A stretch of DNA of 64,000 bases from Sabellastarte sp. h YS-2021 (GCA_964017235.1 OZ024940.1:28390573-28454572), one strand, 5' to 3'. Numbered from the stretch's first letter, positions 30,536 to 44,304 are shown. Notes: generated from the sequence alone by a model not told the origin. Made by a program: numbers and translations.

Positions 30536-32423
30536 TACGGCAGCAGCTTTATTGGTTGAGAAACCGAAATGTAGCAATTTATATATTTTGCCGAAAATCC
30601 ATAAGCCAGGAAACCCAGGTAGGCCAGTTGTTTCATCTTGTTCCTGTCCTACTAATGTATTTTCAAAATATCTCAGTGATACACTCAAGCCCATTGTGAG
30701 AGCTTTGCCAACTTTTGTAAAGGACACTAATCATGGATTGAACTTGGTGCGAAATTTTCGATTTCGAGGTGAAAATAGGCTTTTGTTTACTATGGACATT
30801 AAGGGTCTCTATACTAATATTCCCAATGAGTATGGTCTGAATGCACTAAAATACTTTTTGGAGAAAAGAAATGTTCAGAATCCCCCAACACATACCCTTC
30901 TGAGACTAGCAGAACTAGTTTTGACACAGAATTGCTTCAAGTTTGGTGATAACTACTATTCACAAACTGGCGGTACAATGATAGGCACACCATTCGGGCT
31001 AGAATACTCTTGTTTGGATGTGGGGAAGCAGGAAATTGAAATCTCTGAAACATATGATGGTCCTTTTCCTGAGTTTCACAAAAGGTATATTGATGATATT
31101 TTGGGTGCAACTTCAATGTCTAGAGAAAATCTGGATAGATTTATAAATTTTGTCAGCAATTTCCACCCATCCTTTCAATATACTTTCACAGTTTCTGAAT
31201 TTCCTTGACATCAAGTTGTGTGTCAAAGCAGATGCAATTAGCACATGGGTTTACTACAAAGAAACTGACAGTCATGCTTACCTTAAATATGGTTCCTCCG
31301 ATCCAAAGTCATGCAAAAATGCTATTCCATTTTCACAATTTCTCCGTTTAAAGCGCCTATGTTCTGATACGCAGGATTTGAAGGCAAAAGAGAAGGAAAT
31401 GGAACATTTATTTCTAGCGAGAGATTATCCCCAGGATATTGTTTCTAAGGCCATAGATAGAGTTTCTCATATCAGTAGAGCTGATGCTTTGAAACAAAAA
31501 GAACCTGCTGAAGAAATGAATAGGGTTATACTTACCCTTACATACAGTTCTCACAGTAAAGTAATAAAGGACATGCTGGTCCAGTCTAGAATCAGTTCAA
31601 AAGATGTTTCTGGCATAACTTTGCCATGTGGTAGAAAACGTTGTCTTACATGTCCGTTTGTTTTCAATGAGGTACACACAGTTGAGGGCCCTAGAGGCAA
31701 ATTTACTCCTTCAGGTAGTTTTTCTTGTATCACCAAAGATGTCATTTATTGCATTGAATGTATTCGATGTGGAGAGATTTATATCGGGGAAACAGAAAGG
31801 AGGTTAGGAGATAGGATAAGAGAACACTTGAGAGATGTCAAGAACAAGAATAGACATAGAGAGGTAGCTATTCACTTCAACTCTTTGGGCCACAGTTTAG
31901 ATCATTTCAGAGTGAAAGTTCTGTTTGAAAGTTACTTCATTATGAAATTTGGCTGTGTACCCACTGGGTATGAACAGGGACAATGGAATTGTAGTATAAA
32001 TGTTATCTCTCTTTCAATTTATTTAATTTGAATTCTTTTGTTGAGGATATTGATTTTTATTGTCATTGTTAAAATTGTGCGAATTTAAGAAATTTTGGAT
32101 TTTTTGACATTATAGTGATTTTTAATAAAATTTTAAAAAATTTTTAAATTTTCGATTTTGTGATGTCATATTGAAAAATTGCAAAAAAAATTAAAATTTT
32201 AATTTTTGTGACGTCATAGTAAAAAAAAAATTTTTTGTGACGTCATCTTGAAATTTATGACGTAAATATGACTGAATATGTGTTTCACGTAATAATGACG
32301 TGTTTTGCTTTGTTAAAACGTCATTTTGATGTAATTTTGTTTATTTACATATGAAAAGAGCTTTCTTTCAAATTTAAACAATTGTAAGCTATTTCTGATG
32401 AAGGAGTGAATCTCCGAAAGCCC
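30536..32423 (+). pseudogene. PLE S3 copy, unit 2
   Basis: Copy of 10846-12733 with two adjacent base changes at 31547-31548 (AAC to AGT, Asn to Ser). YIDD and GIY-YIG are intact. TGACGTCA palindromes lie in the tail at 32209-32216 and 32238-32245. Confidence 0.85.
32395..32423 (+). ncRNA. Hammerhead motif, type E (decayed)
   Basis: Identical to 12705-12733. Confidence 0.5.
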
Positions 32424-32474
32424 AAGTTAATATATTTATTTGACATGTTCTTTGTTTTTACTTTGTTATTTTAT

Positions 32475-32750
32475 TAAGATTCTTGGTGGTTTAACTTTCT
32501 CTTGTAAAAAGAGAGAATAAGCCCTTTTAAAAGTCATTGACTTAAAGTCAAAGGTTTTTGTCAAGTTTAGATAAATCTTTAAAAGCAGCTAGAGCATTAG
32601 CACAGAACACAGGCTTTTGAATTGAATCAAGGCGTGAGGCTCCGAAAGCTTAAATAAGTTTATTTATTTTATACGCTCTTTGTTTTTACTTTGTTTACTA
32701 TTTTATATGGATATTTAAAAAGAGCTAAGCAGCATAACTTTATTAACTTG
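32475..32750. repeat. LINE-c scrap and half PLE terminal repeat, unit 2
   Basis: Copies of 12785-12940 and 12941-13060. Confidence 0.65.
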
Positions 32751-34102
32751 ACATATCTAACAGATGGATAAGACAATGAAAAATAAGTATCCAAATATCT
32801 AAATTTATGGATTGAACTATTAATAGAGGCCCCTTTGGGCCAACTTAGGTCCATTATGGTATGTCTTTTATCAGTATTTTGCTTCGGGCGAGTCATCAAT
32901 GGAGAAACGTGAACTGGAAATGGCAGTTGTTGAAAAGGACCATATATTGCTCCATAGTTCAATTCTTCAGTTATATACTTTTCAATTTGATCCTTATGTT
33001 GTGTGGCCGAAGTATGATTTTGGTATGTTGGTTGGAGTATGGAGTTTCTGTCGAAATCGAGAGGGAAACCATAATTTATGAGATCTGGGAGTTGTTTATC
33101 CCAATAATCTTGAAGATGGAAATACCATCTTTGCGGATTGAGTTGAGTAGGTACTGGTATTCTGGATTTTAAAAAATTTGGAACTCCACTATTGCGTATT
33201 ATTTTATGAGCCTCTATGATATCAGGTACTTTTTTCCAGACAATGTCTGGGCCTTCATAAACTTTCAAGTCATTTAATGGAATATATCCAAAGTCGCCCC
33301 CATTTTGTGCTAAACAGGCCATATGATCTTTACTCAGATGTTTATTTTTCCACACATATAGAGGAATTTGTTGTAATGTTTCATCAGAGTGACAATTCAT
33401 ATCTTTGGCTACATGTGTTTGTGCTTTTTGAAGAAAATTTTTAGCCAAAGTCTGATTTTGGTTATCATGTGCCTTATCATGTGCCTGTTGAGTGACTTTT
33501 AATGTATCTGGGATATCAGTGCTCTGTCTCACATGATGAGACAAGGCACTAAAATTTTTGTCGTGAGCAACAACATGGAAGCGACCTGGTTTGCCATTGA
33601 TTGATTTATCAGATACTTCAGTATAGGAAGCATGTTCGCATGCAGTGTACTCTTTACTTGATTTGTCATTAAAAGGCTGTAATTCCCCCTCAGAATCCCC
33701 AATATCACTATAACGGTTTGATGACGAATCGTCAAGCAGATCAGTCAAAATGTGAAACCTATTAGTAAGAAACCCCTGATGGTGAGCATCTGAACTGACT
33801 TCACTGGTTTGAACCCGTGTCTTGGCATATGAGGGTCTATTAGGGGAAGTACAGCCTTTTGCATTCACACTCACCTTGGAAGGGGTAACGATTTTAGGTT
33901 TGACCTTGTCGTTGTTGACAGTGACGATGCGGGGATCCGAAGTAACATGGTTGTAAACCACATTTTGTTTTGAATTACAGTATAGAGTTTTGGCAAGTTG
34001 GGCGTACGTCCTATGATCCCTTGTGTTATTAAAAGCTTTGGAAGAGTGAAACCATTGAAAAGCTATTTGTTTATCTGTATGCAACTCAGAAATTTTTAAC
34101 AT
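32751..34102 (-). pseudogene. DIRS-like pol remnant, unit 2
   Basis: Copy of 13061-14412. C to G at 33997 changes Val to Leu (YAQLAK). The RT block ends at the same terminal-repeat junction. Confidence 0.82.
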
Positions 34103-34165
34103 TTTTAGTGTTCCAAACCATTCTAGTTTTAAAATGACACAAGTTATGAGGACCCACGCCCAGGT

Positions 34166-35378
34166 TTACTCGTTTTTTGTATTTTTTGATTTGTTCTGGC
34201 ATTCCATTTCAGAATGTGGAAAAGATTTGCCATTCTTGCTGAAGCAATAATTGCATACATGTTTGTAAATCACACCTTTCGTTTAATGGGCGGCTTGATG
34301 CATGCATGAGCCCTGGTTGAAAAATTGGCAAATCATGGTCCTAGCAGTTTTGTCACGTTTTGTAGCATTTTTGGCAAAATTTTGAGTAGCAGGGGTATGA
34401 CGTTGAGCAATATGCTCGCATAATTCGATCAATGAGATCAGTTTGAGTATAATCTTTGATCTCACCTTGTTCCATACGACAGAGTAAAACTGCATGGCAG
34501 GCCTTTGCAGAGCTCCAGGAAAAATCATTAGAATCATCTAGTAACGAAATAAGATAATCCAACATAGAATCTTTGTTTTGAATACAATTTTCATCACGCA
34601 TTGTTCTGCAAAAGCCTGCCATCCATTGACCCATGGTTAATTGGTCGTATGAAACTCTTTCTTTCTGGGAACCTGCCAAGACATGTTCGTGGGGCCATTT
34701 TACTCTATTTTTGACGAAAACATCAACTGTTCCACCCCTTTGGGACTTAATTTTATTCTCTGACATACCTGACTTTGCTAATTGCTGTAATTCTTTAATT
34801 CTCTCTTCAACACTACGTTGTATTTGGTTGTTTGCTCTGATTTATTCTAACGAAGGAATCTGTGCAGTACCAGACTGGGGAAACATTTCCGTGTTAACAG
34901 TGGGAGTACTTTTTTCCGCATGAGTACTGTCTAGTTTGTTGATACTAGTACTTTTATGGGTTTTTGACACACGGCTGCCCTTGACTTTGGATTTATCAGC
35001 TGTTTTCTTGACAGGCTTGTCCTCTAATTTGGAAAGCCTATCATTAATGGCAGTAAGCTGTGACAAAATTTGTTGGTTGACTAGGGTTTGTGTCTCTTGA
35101 AAGCCAGAGTCATGGGCAGACTTGTTGGATTTTTCAACATGTAACCGGTTAAACGAACGCCCACTTGGGCCCGAACCGTCACTGTCAGAATCATGCATAA
35201 TTTGCCCACAGTCTATGTCACTGTCTGATACTGAAGAATCTGAATCTTGGTGAGACATGGTTTGTTTTTGCCCCAACAAGTTCGTTACAAATTCGTTATC
35301 ATCCGACATATGCAATTCAAACTGTACGTGAGATGTATCAGACTTTTGTGAACGCAAATTATATTTTTTCTTCTCCAT
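34166..35378 (-). pseudogene. DIRS-like gag remnant, unit 2 (zinc-finger Cys kept)
   Basis: Copy of 14476-15688 with the same stops and frameshift. Base 34330 makes the finger read MICQFFNQGSC, giving the expected first Cys, where units 1 and 3 have Gly. Confidence 0.75.
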
Positions 35379-36170
35379 ATAACACAGATCGAAAGACTAA
35401 GATAAATAAAACATATAACTAAAAACAACAATCAGTGGTACACGGAGAAGAAAAAAAGAATAAATTAAAATGTCCTTGAGGTGTTATCCCTTCCAAGTGT
35501 GAGCTGTAAATGGAAGAAGGGTTCAAATTTTTTGGCTAAAGAAGGCGTAGGGAGCCAATCAGAAGCCAGTTTACAACCAGCATGGTCATACATACTAAAT
35601 GCCAGTTTAAGGTACCCTCTCAGGAATGATCTACCTGACACCAAGGTGTCATCCCGCAAATAAACAAAATTACATCAAAATGACGTTTTAACAAAGCAAA
35701 ACACGTTATTATTACTTAAAACACATATTCAATCATATTTACTCATATTTTTTTTTTTACTAATTAAAATTTTTAATTTTTTTGCAATTTTTCACTATGA
35801 CGTCACAAAATCGAAAATTTTAAAATTTTAAAATTTGTTTTAAAAAATCACTATAATGTCAAAAAAATCCAAAATTTCTTAAATTCGCACAATTTTAACA
35901 ATGACAATAAAAATCAATATCCTCAACAAAAGAATTCAAATTAAACAAATTGTAAGAGAGATAACATTTATACTACAATTCCATTGTCCCTGTTCATACC
36001 CAGTGGGTACACACAGCCAAATTTCATAATGAGTTGAAGTGAATAGCTACCTCTCTATGTCTATTCTTGTTCTTGGCATCTCTCAAGTGGTCTCTTATCC
36101 TATCTCCTAACCTCCTTTCTGTTTCCCCGATATAAATCTCTCCACATCTAATACATTCAATGCAATAAAT

Positions 36171-36385
36171 ATCCATATAAAATAGTAAACAAAGTAAAAA
36201 CAAAGAGCGTATAAAATAAATAAATTTATTTAAGCTTTTTACAAGCTGTTTCTGATGAAGGAGTGAGGCTCCGAAAGCTTAAATAAATTTATTTATTTTA
36301 TACGCTCTTTGTTTTTACTATGTTTACTATTTTATATGGATATTTAAAAAGAGCCAAGCGGCATAACTTTATAAACTTGGAATAT
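36171..36385. mobile_element. 215-bp hammerhead insertion, R2 of unit 2
   Basis: Copy of 1943-2157 with the same flanking duplication. Confidence 0.8.
36252..36280 (+). ncRNA. Hammerhead motif, type A
   Basis: Identical to 2024-2052. Confidence 0.75.
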
Positions 36386-36962
36386 CAATGCAATAAATGA
36401 CATCTTTGGTGATACAAGAAAAACTACCTGACGGAGTAAATTTACCTCTAGGGCCCTCAACTGTGTGTACCTCATTGAAAACAAAGGGACATGTAAGACA
36501 ACGTTTTCTACCAAATGGCAAAGTTATGCCAGACACATCTTTTGAACTGAATCTAGAGTGGACCAGCATGTCTCTTATGTTCCTGTCCCGGTATGAAATC
36601 AGAGGTTTTTGTTGAAACAAATAGCCCACTTCCTCGTCAAGATTTAGCATGTGAAAATTCTTCTCCACAATATCTGTTATTACCTTACTGTGAGAGTTGT
36701 ATGTAAGGGTAAGTATAACCCTATTCATTTCTTCAGCAGGTTCTTTTTGTTTCAAAGCATCAGCTCTACTGATATTAGAAACTCTATCTATGGCCTTAGA
36801 AACAATATCCTGGGGATAATCTCTCGCTAGAAAGAAATGTTCCATTTCCTTCTCTTTTGCCTTCAAATCCTGCCTAGGAGCTTTAAACGGAGAAATTGTG
36901 AAAATGGAATAGCATTTTTGCATGACTTTGGGTGGGAGGAACCATATTTAAGGTAAGCATTT

Positions 36963-37213
36963 ATAAGCACTCTTGTTTAGACAGCCTCCCTTCGCAAATT
37001 TCTTTTTGTTCATCTGATAAAAATTTTAAATCTTCAACTTAAGCCAGGTCCAAATAATCAACTAAGCTGTGATCCATAGCTTCTTTTGACATTAATTGTT
37101 TATAAAAATTCCGGACATGTTTTAAAATTTCCTTCTGCTTATTAACTAAAATTCCATCCACTAGCAATTTATCTAAAGTACGTTTTTCTGCTCTTTTTTG
37201 TTTCTTTATTTAA
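36963..37213 (-). pseudogene. LINE-a copy, R2 of unit 2
   Basis: Copy of 2735-2985; beyond it the R2-specific TTTTCGTATAAT replaces TTTTCGTGTAAT. Confidence 0.6.
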
Positions 37214-37471
37214 GAAAAATCTTCACAATATATTCAAAATTCAAATAATTATTTGAAACTATCAAAATATATCGCTCCTCACTTCAATATCGTGCTGAAG
37301 CTGCTCTCAGATATTTTTCATTTTCGTATAATTTATTTTCCGATATGTACAGTGTAATATGTAATGCCAGACACTTCTTTTGAACTGAATCTAGAGTGGA
37401 CCAGCATGTCTCTTATGTTAAATAATAAACAAAGTAAAAACAAAGAGCATATCAAATAAATAGATTTATTT

Positions 37472-37500
37472 GAGCTTTCGGAGCTTCACTCCTTCATCAG
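37472..37500 (-). ncRNA. Hammerhead motif, type B
   Basis: Identical to 3244-3272. Confidence 0.78.
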
Positions 37501-37561
37501 AAATAGCTTACAATTGTTTAAATTTAAATTGCTTTCAAATTTAAACAATTGTAAGCTATTT

Positions 37562-37590
37562 CTGATGAAGGAGTGAAGCTCCGAAAGCTC
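37562..37590 (+). ncRNA. Hammerhead motif, type B
   Basis: Identical to 3334-3362. Confidence 0.72.
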
Positions 37591-37630
37591 AAATCCATTT
37601 TTTATTTTATATGCTCTTTGTTTATTATTT

Positions 37631-38203
37631 CACAAAGAATAAATGAGACAAACTTTCTTCATGCTGTTGACATAAGATACATTTTGGGCTTTCGACAATT
37701 TTTCTAAAGAAATATAAATATTGGTTCACTTGGTAAGATATGATGAACCATTCTATAAGTTACATCTCTGCTTTCCGGAGAAAGCAAAGGATGGTTCATG
37801 TTTCGGAAAGATTTTGAAAAATCAATCTTTGGGAAGATATTTAAGATTCTTGGTGGTTTAACTTTCTCTTGTAAACAGAGAGAATTGAGCCCTTTTTAAA
37901 AGTCATTGACTGAAAGTCAAAGGATTTGTCAAGTTTAGATAAATCTTAAAAGCAGCTAGAGCATTAGCATAGAACACAGGCTTTTCAATTGAATCAAGAC
38001 CACATCTTGAGATAAATATTCTCTCAGATCAAGCTTAAGCCAGTACATGGCAAAATTTTTCCATTTACAATGGCTACCATATAAAAGGTAGGTGAATAAA
38101 AATATTTTAGCTTTCATTAGATATAAGTAAGGGAAATACCACCACCAGCATAGCTGTTGTATAGCATTTCACATTTGAGACACTGTCTTGTTATTCCACA
38201 AAA
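37631..38203 (-). pseudogene. LINE-b copy, R2 of unit 2
   Basis: Copy of 3403-3975. Confidence 0.65.
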
Positions 38204-38239
38204 AGTGAATTTGAATTGGTATTTGAATTGGTTTGTGTT

Positions 38240-38268
38240 CTGAGGAAGGAGTGAGGCTCCGAAATGTC
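38240..38268 (+). ncRNA. Hammerhead motif, type C
   Basis: Identical to 4012-4040. Confidence 0.65.
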
Positions 38269-41023
38269 AAATAATTTATATTATTGCTCTTTTATCATAA
38301 CATTTCTTTTCTTTGCTGTGTTTGAAGAAACAAAGAGCGAAGCAGCACATTTAAAAAGTTTATCAAGGTTTTGTTTCAAAGCTCCCAAAATGAGAAACTT
38401 GAAATCACAATTCCACAGTCGTCTGTGCACTTTCTTATCAAATTTCGGTACAAATGTGCAGTCGGAAGCTAGGGGAAAAGGTTTGGCCACTTTTAACAAA
38501 ACAACGTTTGCGTCTCAGAGAAGGTTTCTTACAACGTGTTTGCAAAGAAAAGTTATCCCAAATGGATTTTCACTTAAGTTCAACAGTTCATCGAGTAAAG
38601 GTATTCTTCAAAGCTGTTCCTTTAACCTGATGAGAAATGCACTGAAAGATGTAACATGGAAAATTCAGGAACATTCAAAGAATCTTAAGGCAAGTACTCA
38701 AAATCTTCAGGTTTGGTGTACCCATTCCAAGTTTGCCCAGATTTCACATTTTATTCATACATGCAACTATGAACTTTATTTTAAACTGGACGAAATCAAA
38801 TGTAATAAGTTGAAAGATCTTTTGCCCAAATTGGATGAAAAGGATTAGAATTCTATCCGATTTGGATAATTCAGAACGTTCACTTCTTAGAAAAGGTCTA
38901 GGATTTGTTCTAGTTCACAAACAACCAGATCCAGTTCGAAGTCTTGAAGACCTCCATAGATTCCACCATAAGGTGAGACTTCATGCTTTTTTCAATAACC
39001 TGGATCAGACTATTAACGAAAGAAACCATGCAAGTGATTTACCTGATGATGAAGTCATGAGCTTCAAGAGACAATCTAGGTCATCATTTACACCTAAAGA
39101 AGGTCAGTTTGACGCAGTTGATAGATTCATGTCAAAATGTTGTGATGATTTTTCTCAATCTAATTTTAAACCACCAAAAAGATCAAATTTGAAAGCAGAT
39201 GAAGAAGAGGCCCTTCAAAAACTCAGAAAGAGAGAAGACATTGTTATCAAACCTGCTGATAAAGGGGGAGCTGTAGTTGTGTGGAGAAAGGATCTCTATT
39301 GTAACGAAGCCAAGAAGCAATTATCATGTGAACAATTTTATACAAAACTTGATTGTGCCATCACTAACCAAATAAGTAAAACAGTAGAAAAAGAACTCAA
39401 ATCAATCATCTCTAAAGGTGAATTGCCAAAAACAGCATTGAACTTAGTGGTAGACAATCCTAAATGGAGTAATTTAATTACATGTTGCCCAAGATTCAGA
39501 AACTTGGAAACCCTGGTAGACCTGTTGTGTCCTCTTGTTCTTGCCCGACAACTTTGATATCCAAGTACCTTAGTGAGTTTTTGAAACCAATAGTTACCAA
39601 ACTTACCATCTTGTGTGAAAGACACTAATCATGCCTTGAAGATGATGGAAAACTTCCGATTTCAAGAAGAAAATGCTCTTCTTTTCACCATGGATATAAA
39701 GGGACTTTACACTAATATACCCAATGACTATGGTCTTAACACAATGAAATATTTCCTAGAAAAACGTGAAATTCAGAATCCACCCACCCACACGTTATTA
39801 AGACTTGCAGAACTTGTGTTGACACAAAATTGTTTCAGTTTTGATGATGCTTTCTATTCGCAAACAGGTGGGACAATGATTGGGACTCCATTTGGACCTG
39901 AATATTCAAATTTGGCTGTTGGAAAATTTGAATTACACGTTGCTGATAGGTTCAATGGTGCTATGCCAGAATTTTCTCACAGATATATTGATGATGTAGT
40001 TGGTCCAACCTCCATCTTGAGAGTAGATTAATTTATTGATTATGTGTGCAATTTCCATCCAGCTTTTCACTTTACTTTTGTTGTATCTGAGACAGAAATA
40101 GAATTTTTGGATATAAAAATTTCAGTTTCCAGAAAAAATTGTCCACCTCAGTACATTACAAGGCTACTGACAGTCATTCATATTTAAGATATGGTTCTTG
40201 CCACCCAAAGGCTTGTAAAAATGCTATACCATACTCTCAGTTTTTAAGATTGAGAAGACTGTGTTCAGAAGAAAACGATTTTGTGTCAAAAGTGAATGAA
40301 ATGGAAAATTTCTTTCTTGTGAGGGATTATCCCCAAAAAGGAATTGATAAAACAAAAACATAAGTAATTGGAATCAATCGAGCTCAAGTTCTTCAAAAAA
40401 GACCAAAAGGGGTGAACACTACCTTCAATTCACACAGCCAAATGATAAAAAACATCATAGAAAGAAATTTTCACATTTTGCAATTGGATGATGAAGTAGG
40501 CTACCTTTTCCAAGAGAAACCTTTAGTTTCATATCGTAGAGACCGAAATGTGAAAGATATGCTTGTACACGCAAACATTGGTGTAAATTCTAAAGTCGGC
40601 AAAACTCGTAAATGTGTCCGGACAAGATGTTTTACCTGTCCTCATGTTTTTGATGATGTCCACCAAGTCAGAGGGCCAAAGGGTGTATACTCTCCAAAGG
40701 ACAACATTAGTTGTATCAGCAAAGATATAATATACTGTATCGAATGTTTGAAATGTGGTAGTCTTTACATAGGGGAAACTGAAAGAAGACTAGGGGACAG
40801 AATTCGAGAACATTTAAGAGATATAAAGACTAAGCAACCCCAGAAACAGGTATCTGTGCATTTTAACTCACAAGGGCATAGTTTGAATGACCTAAAAGTT
40901 CAAGTTTTATATCAAAATTTTAGGGACAAGTTTTCCAGAAAGGCAAAAGAAAGCTTTTTGATTCAAAAATTAGGCACTGTGTTTCCGGATGGGATGAATA
41001 TAGATGGGGGAATGGAAACTTAA
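38240..41023 (+). pseudogene. PLE-R copy, R2 of unit 2
   Basis: R2-type copy: YCNEAKK (A at 39303), SHSQ without the second stop, DDEV and GGMET. The 3' untranslated part ends at the unit junction 41154. Confidence 0.87.
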
Positions 41024-41154
41024 AGTTTCTTATTATATTTACTTACCTTTTCTTTACATTTTCTTTCATATGGATATTACATATTCACTCTGTAATCTTT
41101 GCATCCTTTGTATTTTGTATTTACATAAGATTTCTTCCATTTGGAACGCTAAAT

Positions 41155-41724
41155 TGTGTCTCTTGAAAGCCAGAGTCATGGGCAGACTTGTTGGATTTTT
41201 CAACATGTAACCGGTTAAACGAATGCTCAGTTGGGCCCGAACCGTCACTGTCAGAATCATGCATAATTTGCCCACAGTCTATGTCACTGTCTGATACTGA
41301 AGAATCTGAATCTTGGTGAGACATGGTTTGTTTTTGCCCCAACAAGTTCGTTACAAATTCGTTATCATCCGACATATGCAATTCAAACTGTACGTGAGAT
41401 GTATCAGACTTTTGTGAACGCAAATTATATTTTTTCTTCTCCATATAACACAGATCGAAAGACTAAGATAAATAAAACATATAACTAAAAACAACAATCA
41501 GTGGTACACGGAGAAGAAAAAAAGAATAAATTAAAATGTCCTTGAGGTGTTATCCCTTCCAAGTGTGAGCTGTAAATGGAAGAAGGGTTCAAATTTTTTG
41601 GCTAAAGAAGGCGTAGGGAGCCAATCAGAAGCCAGTTTACAACCAGCATGGTCATACATACTAAATGCCAGTTTAAGGTACCCTCTCAGGAATGATCTAC
41701 CTGACACCAAGGTGTCATCCCGCA
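41155..41724 (-). mobile_element. DIRS-like 5' fragment, R1 of unit 3
   Basis: Copy of 862-1431. Confidence 0.75.
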
Positions 41725-42235
41725 AATAAACAAAATTACATCAAAATGACGTTTTAACAAAGCAAAACACGTTATTATTACTTAAAACACATATTCAATC
41801 ATATTTACTCATATTTTTTTTTTACTAATTAAAATTTTTAATTTTTTTGCAATTTTTCACTATGACGTCACAAAATCGAAAATTTGAAAATTTTAAAATT
41901 TGTTTTAAAAAATCACTATAATGTCAAAAAAATCCAAAATTTCTTAAATTCGCACAATTTTAACAATGACAATAAAAATCAATATCCTCAACAAAAGAAT
42001 TCAAATTAAACAAATTGTAAGAGAGATAACATTTATACTACAATTCCATTGTCCCTGTTCATACCCAGTGGGTACACACAGCCAAATTTCATAATGAGTT
42101 GAAGTGAATAGCTACCTCTCTATGTCTATTCTTGTTCTTGGCATCTCTCAAGTGGTCTCTTATCCTATCTCCTAACCTCCTTTCTGTTTCCCCGATATAA
42201 ATCTCTCCACATCTAATACATTCAATGCAATAAAT

Positions 42236-42450
42236 ATCCATATAAAATAGTAAACAAAGTAAAAACAAAGAGCGTATAAAATAAATAAATTTATTTAAGC
42301 TTTTTACAAGCTGTTTCTGATGAAGGAGTGAGGCTCCGAAAGCTTAAATAAATTTATTTATTTTATACGCTCTTTGTTTTTACTATGTTTACTATTTTAT
42401 ATGGATATTTAAAAAGAGCCAAGCGGCATAACTTTATAAACTTGGAATAT
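42236..42450. mobile_element. 215-bp hammerhead insertion, R1 of unit 3
   Basis: Copy of 1943-2157 with the same flanking duplication. Confidence 0.8.
42317..42345 (+). ncRNA. Hammerhead motif, type A
   Basis: Identical to 2024-2052. Confidence 0.75.
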
Positions 42451-43027
42451 CAATGCAATAAATGACATCTTTGGTGATACAAGAAAAACTACCTGACGGA
42501 GTAAATTTACCTCTAGGGCCCTCAACTGTGTGTACCTCATTGAAAACAAAGGGACATGTAAGACAACGTTTTCTACCAAATGGCAAAGTTATGCCAGACA
42601 CATCTTTTGAACTGAATCTAGAGTGGACCAGCATGTCTCTTATGTTCCTGTCCCGGTATGAAATCAGAGGTTTTTGTTGAAACAAATAGCCCACTTCCTC
42701 GTCAAGATTTAGCATGTGAAAATTCTTCTCCACAATATCTGTTATTACCTTACTGTGAGAGTTGTATGTAAGGGTAAGTATAACCCTATTCATTTCTTCA
42801 GCAGGTTCTTTTTGTTTCAAAGCATCAGCTCTACTGATATTAGAAACTCTATCTATGGCCTTAGAAACAATATCCTGGGGATAATCTCTCGCTAGAAAGA
42901 AATGTTCCATTTCCTTCTCTTTTGCCTTCAAATCCTGCCTAGGAGCTTTAAACGGAGAAATTGTGAAAATGGAATAGCATTTTTGCATGACTTTGGGTGG
43001 GAGGAACCATATTTAAGGTAAGCATTT

Positions 43028-43278
43028 ATAAGCACTCTTGTTTAGACAGCCTCCCTTCGCAAATTTCTTTTTGTTCATCTGATAAAAATTTTAAATCTTC
43101 AACTTAAGCCAGGTCCAAATAATCAACTAAGCTGTGATCCATAGCTTCTTTTGACATTAATTGTTTATAAAAATTCCGGACATGTTTTAAAATTTCCTTC
43201 TGCTTATTAACTAAAATTCCATCCACTAGCAATTTATCTAAAGTACGTTTTTCTGCTCTTTTTTGTTTCTTTATTTAA
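43028..43278 (-). pseudogene. LINE-a copy, R1 of unit 3
   Basis: Copy of 2735-2985. Confidence 0.6.
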
Positions 43279-43536
43279 GAAAAATCTTCACAATATATTC
43301 AAAATTCAAATAATTATTTGAAACTATCAAAATATATCGCTCCTCACTTCAATATCGTGCTGAAGCTGCTCTCAGATACTTTTCATTTTCGTGTAATTTA
43401 TTTTCCGATATGTACAGTGTAATATGTAATGCCAGACACTTCTTTTGAACTGAATCTAGAGTGGACCAGCATGTCTCTTATGTTAAATAATAAACAAAGT
43501 AAAAACAAAGAGCATATCAAATAAATAGATTTATTT

Positions 43537-43565
43537 GAGCTTTCGGAGCTTCACTCCTTCATCAG
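43537..43565 (-). ncRNA. Hammerhead motif, type B
   Basis: Identical to 3244-3272. Confidence 0.78.
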
Positions 43566-43626
43566 AAATAGCTTACAATTGTTTAAATTTAAATTGCTTT
43601 CAAATTTAAACAATTGTAAGCTATTT

Positions 43627-43655
43627 CTGATGAAGGAGTGAAGCTCCGAAAGCTC
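43627..43655 (+). ncRNA. Hammerhead motif, type B
   Basis: Identical to 3334-3362. Confidence 0.72.
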
Positions 43656-43695
43656 AAATCCATTTTTTATTTTATATGCTCTTTGTTTATTATTT

Positions 43696-44268
43696 CACAA
43701 AGAATAAATGAGACAAACTTTCTTCATGCTGTTGACATAAGATACATTTTGGGCTTTCGACAATTTTTCTAAAGAAATATAAATATTGGTTCACTTGGTA
43801 AGATATGATGAACCATTCTATAAGTTACATCTCTGCTTTCCGGAGAAAGCAAAGGATGGTTCATGTTTCGGAAAGATTTTGAAAAATCAATCTTTGGGAA
43901 GATATTTAAGATTCTTGGTGGTTTAACTTTCTCTTGTAAACAGAGAGAATTGAGCCCTTTTTAAAAGTCATTGACTGAAAGTCAAAGGATTTGTCAAGTT
44001 TAGATAAATCTTAAAAGCAGCTAGAGCATTAGCATAGAACACAGGCTTTTCAATTGAATCAAGACCACATCTTGAGATAAATATTCTCTCAGATCAAGCT
44101 TAAGCCAGTACATGGCAAAATTTTTCCATTTACAATGGCTACCATATAAAAGGTAGGTGAATAAAAATATTTTAGCTTTCATTAGATATAAGTAAGGGAA
44201 ATACCACCACCAGCATAGCTGTTGTATAGCATTTCACATTTGAGACACTGTCTTGTTATTCCACAAAA
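43696..44268 (-). pseudogene. LINE-b copy, R1 of unit 3
   Basis: Copy of 3403-3975. Confidence 0.65.
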
Positions 44269-44304
44269 AGTGAATTTGAATTGGTATTTGAATTGGTTTG
44301 TGTT

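Larger units (their letters stand above)
35659..36962 (-). pseudogene. PLE-m copy, R2 of unit 2
   Basis: Copy of 15969-17272, same R2-type AT-rich variant. Confidence 0.85.
37420..37630. repeat. Inverted hammerhead terminal repeats, R2 of unit 2
   Basis: Copy of 3192-3402; this is sequence missing from unit 1 R2. Confidence 0.8.
20552..41154. repeat. Tandem unit 2 (R1 20552-26609, S 26610-35088, R2 35089-41154)
   Basis: Complete, ungapped 20,603-bp unit and the best reference for the array. It aligns with unit 3 at +20603 throughout. Confidence 0.95.
35089..41154. repeat. Segment R2 of unit 2
   Basis: Ungapped copy of segment R, 6,066 bp; it shows what the gap in unit 1 should contain. Confidence 0.92.
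41725..43027 (-). pseudogene. PLE-m copy, R1 of unit 3
   Basis: Copy of 1432-2734, R1-type AT-rich variant. Confidence 0.85.
43485..43695. repeat. Inverted hammerhead terminal repeats, R1 of unit 3
   Basis: Copy of 3192-3402. Confidence 0.8.
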
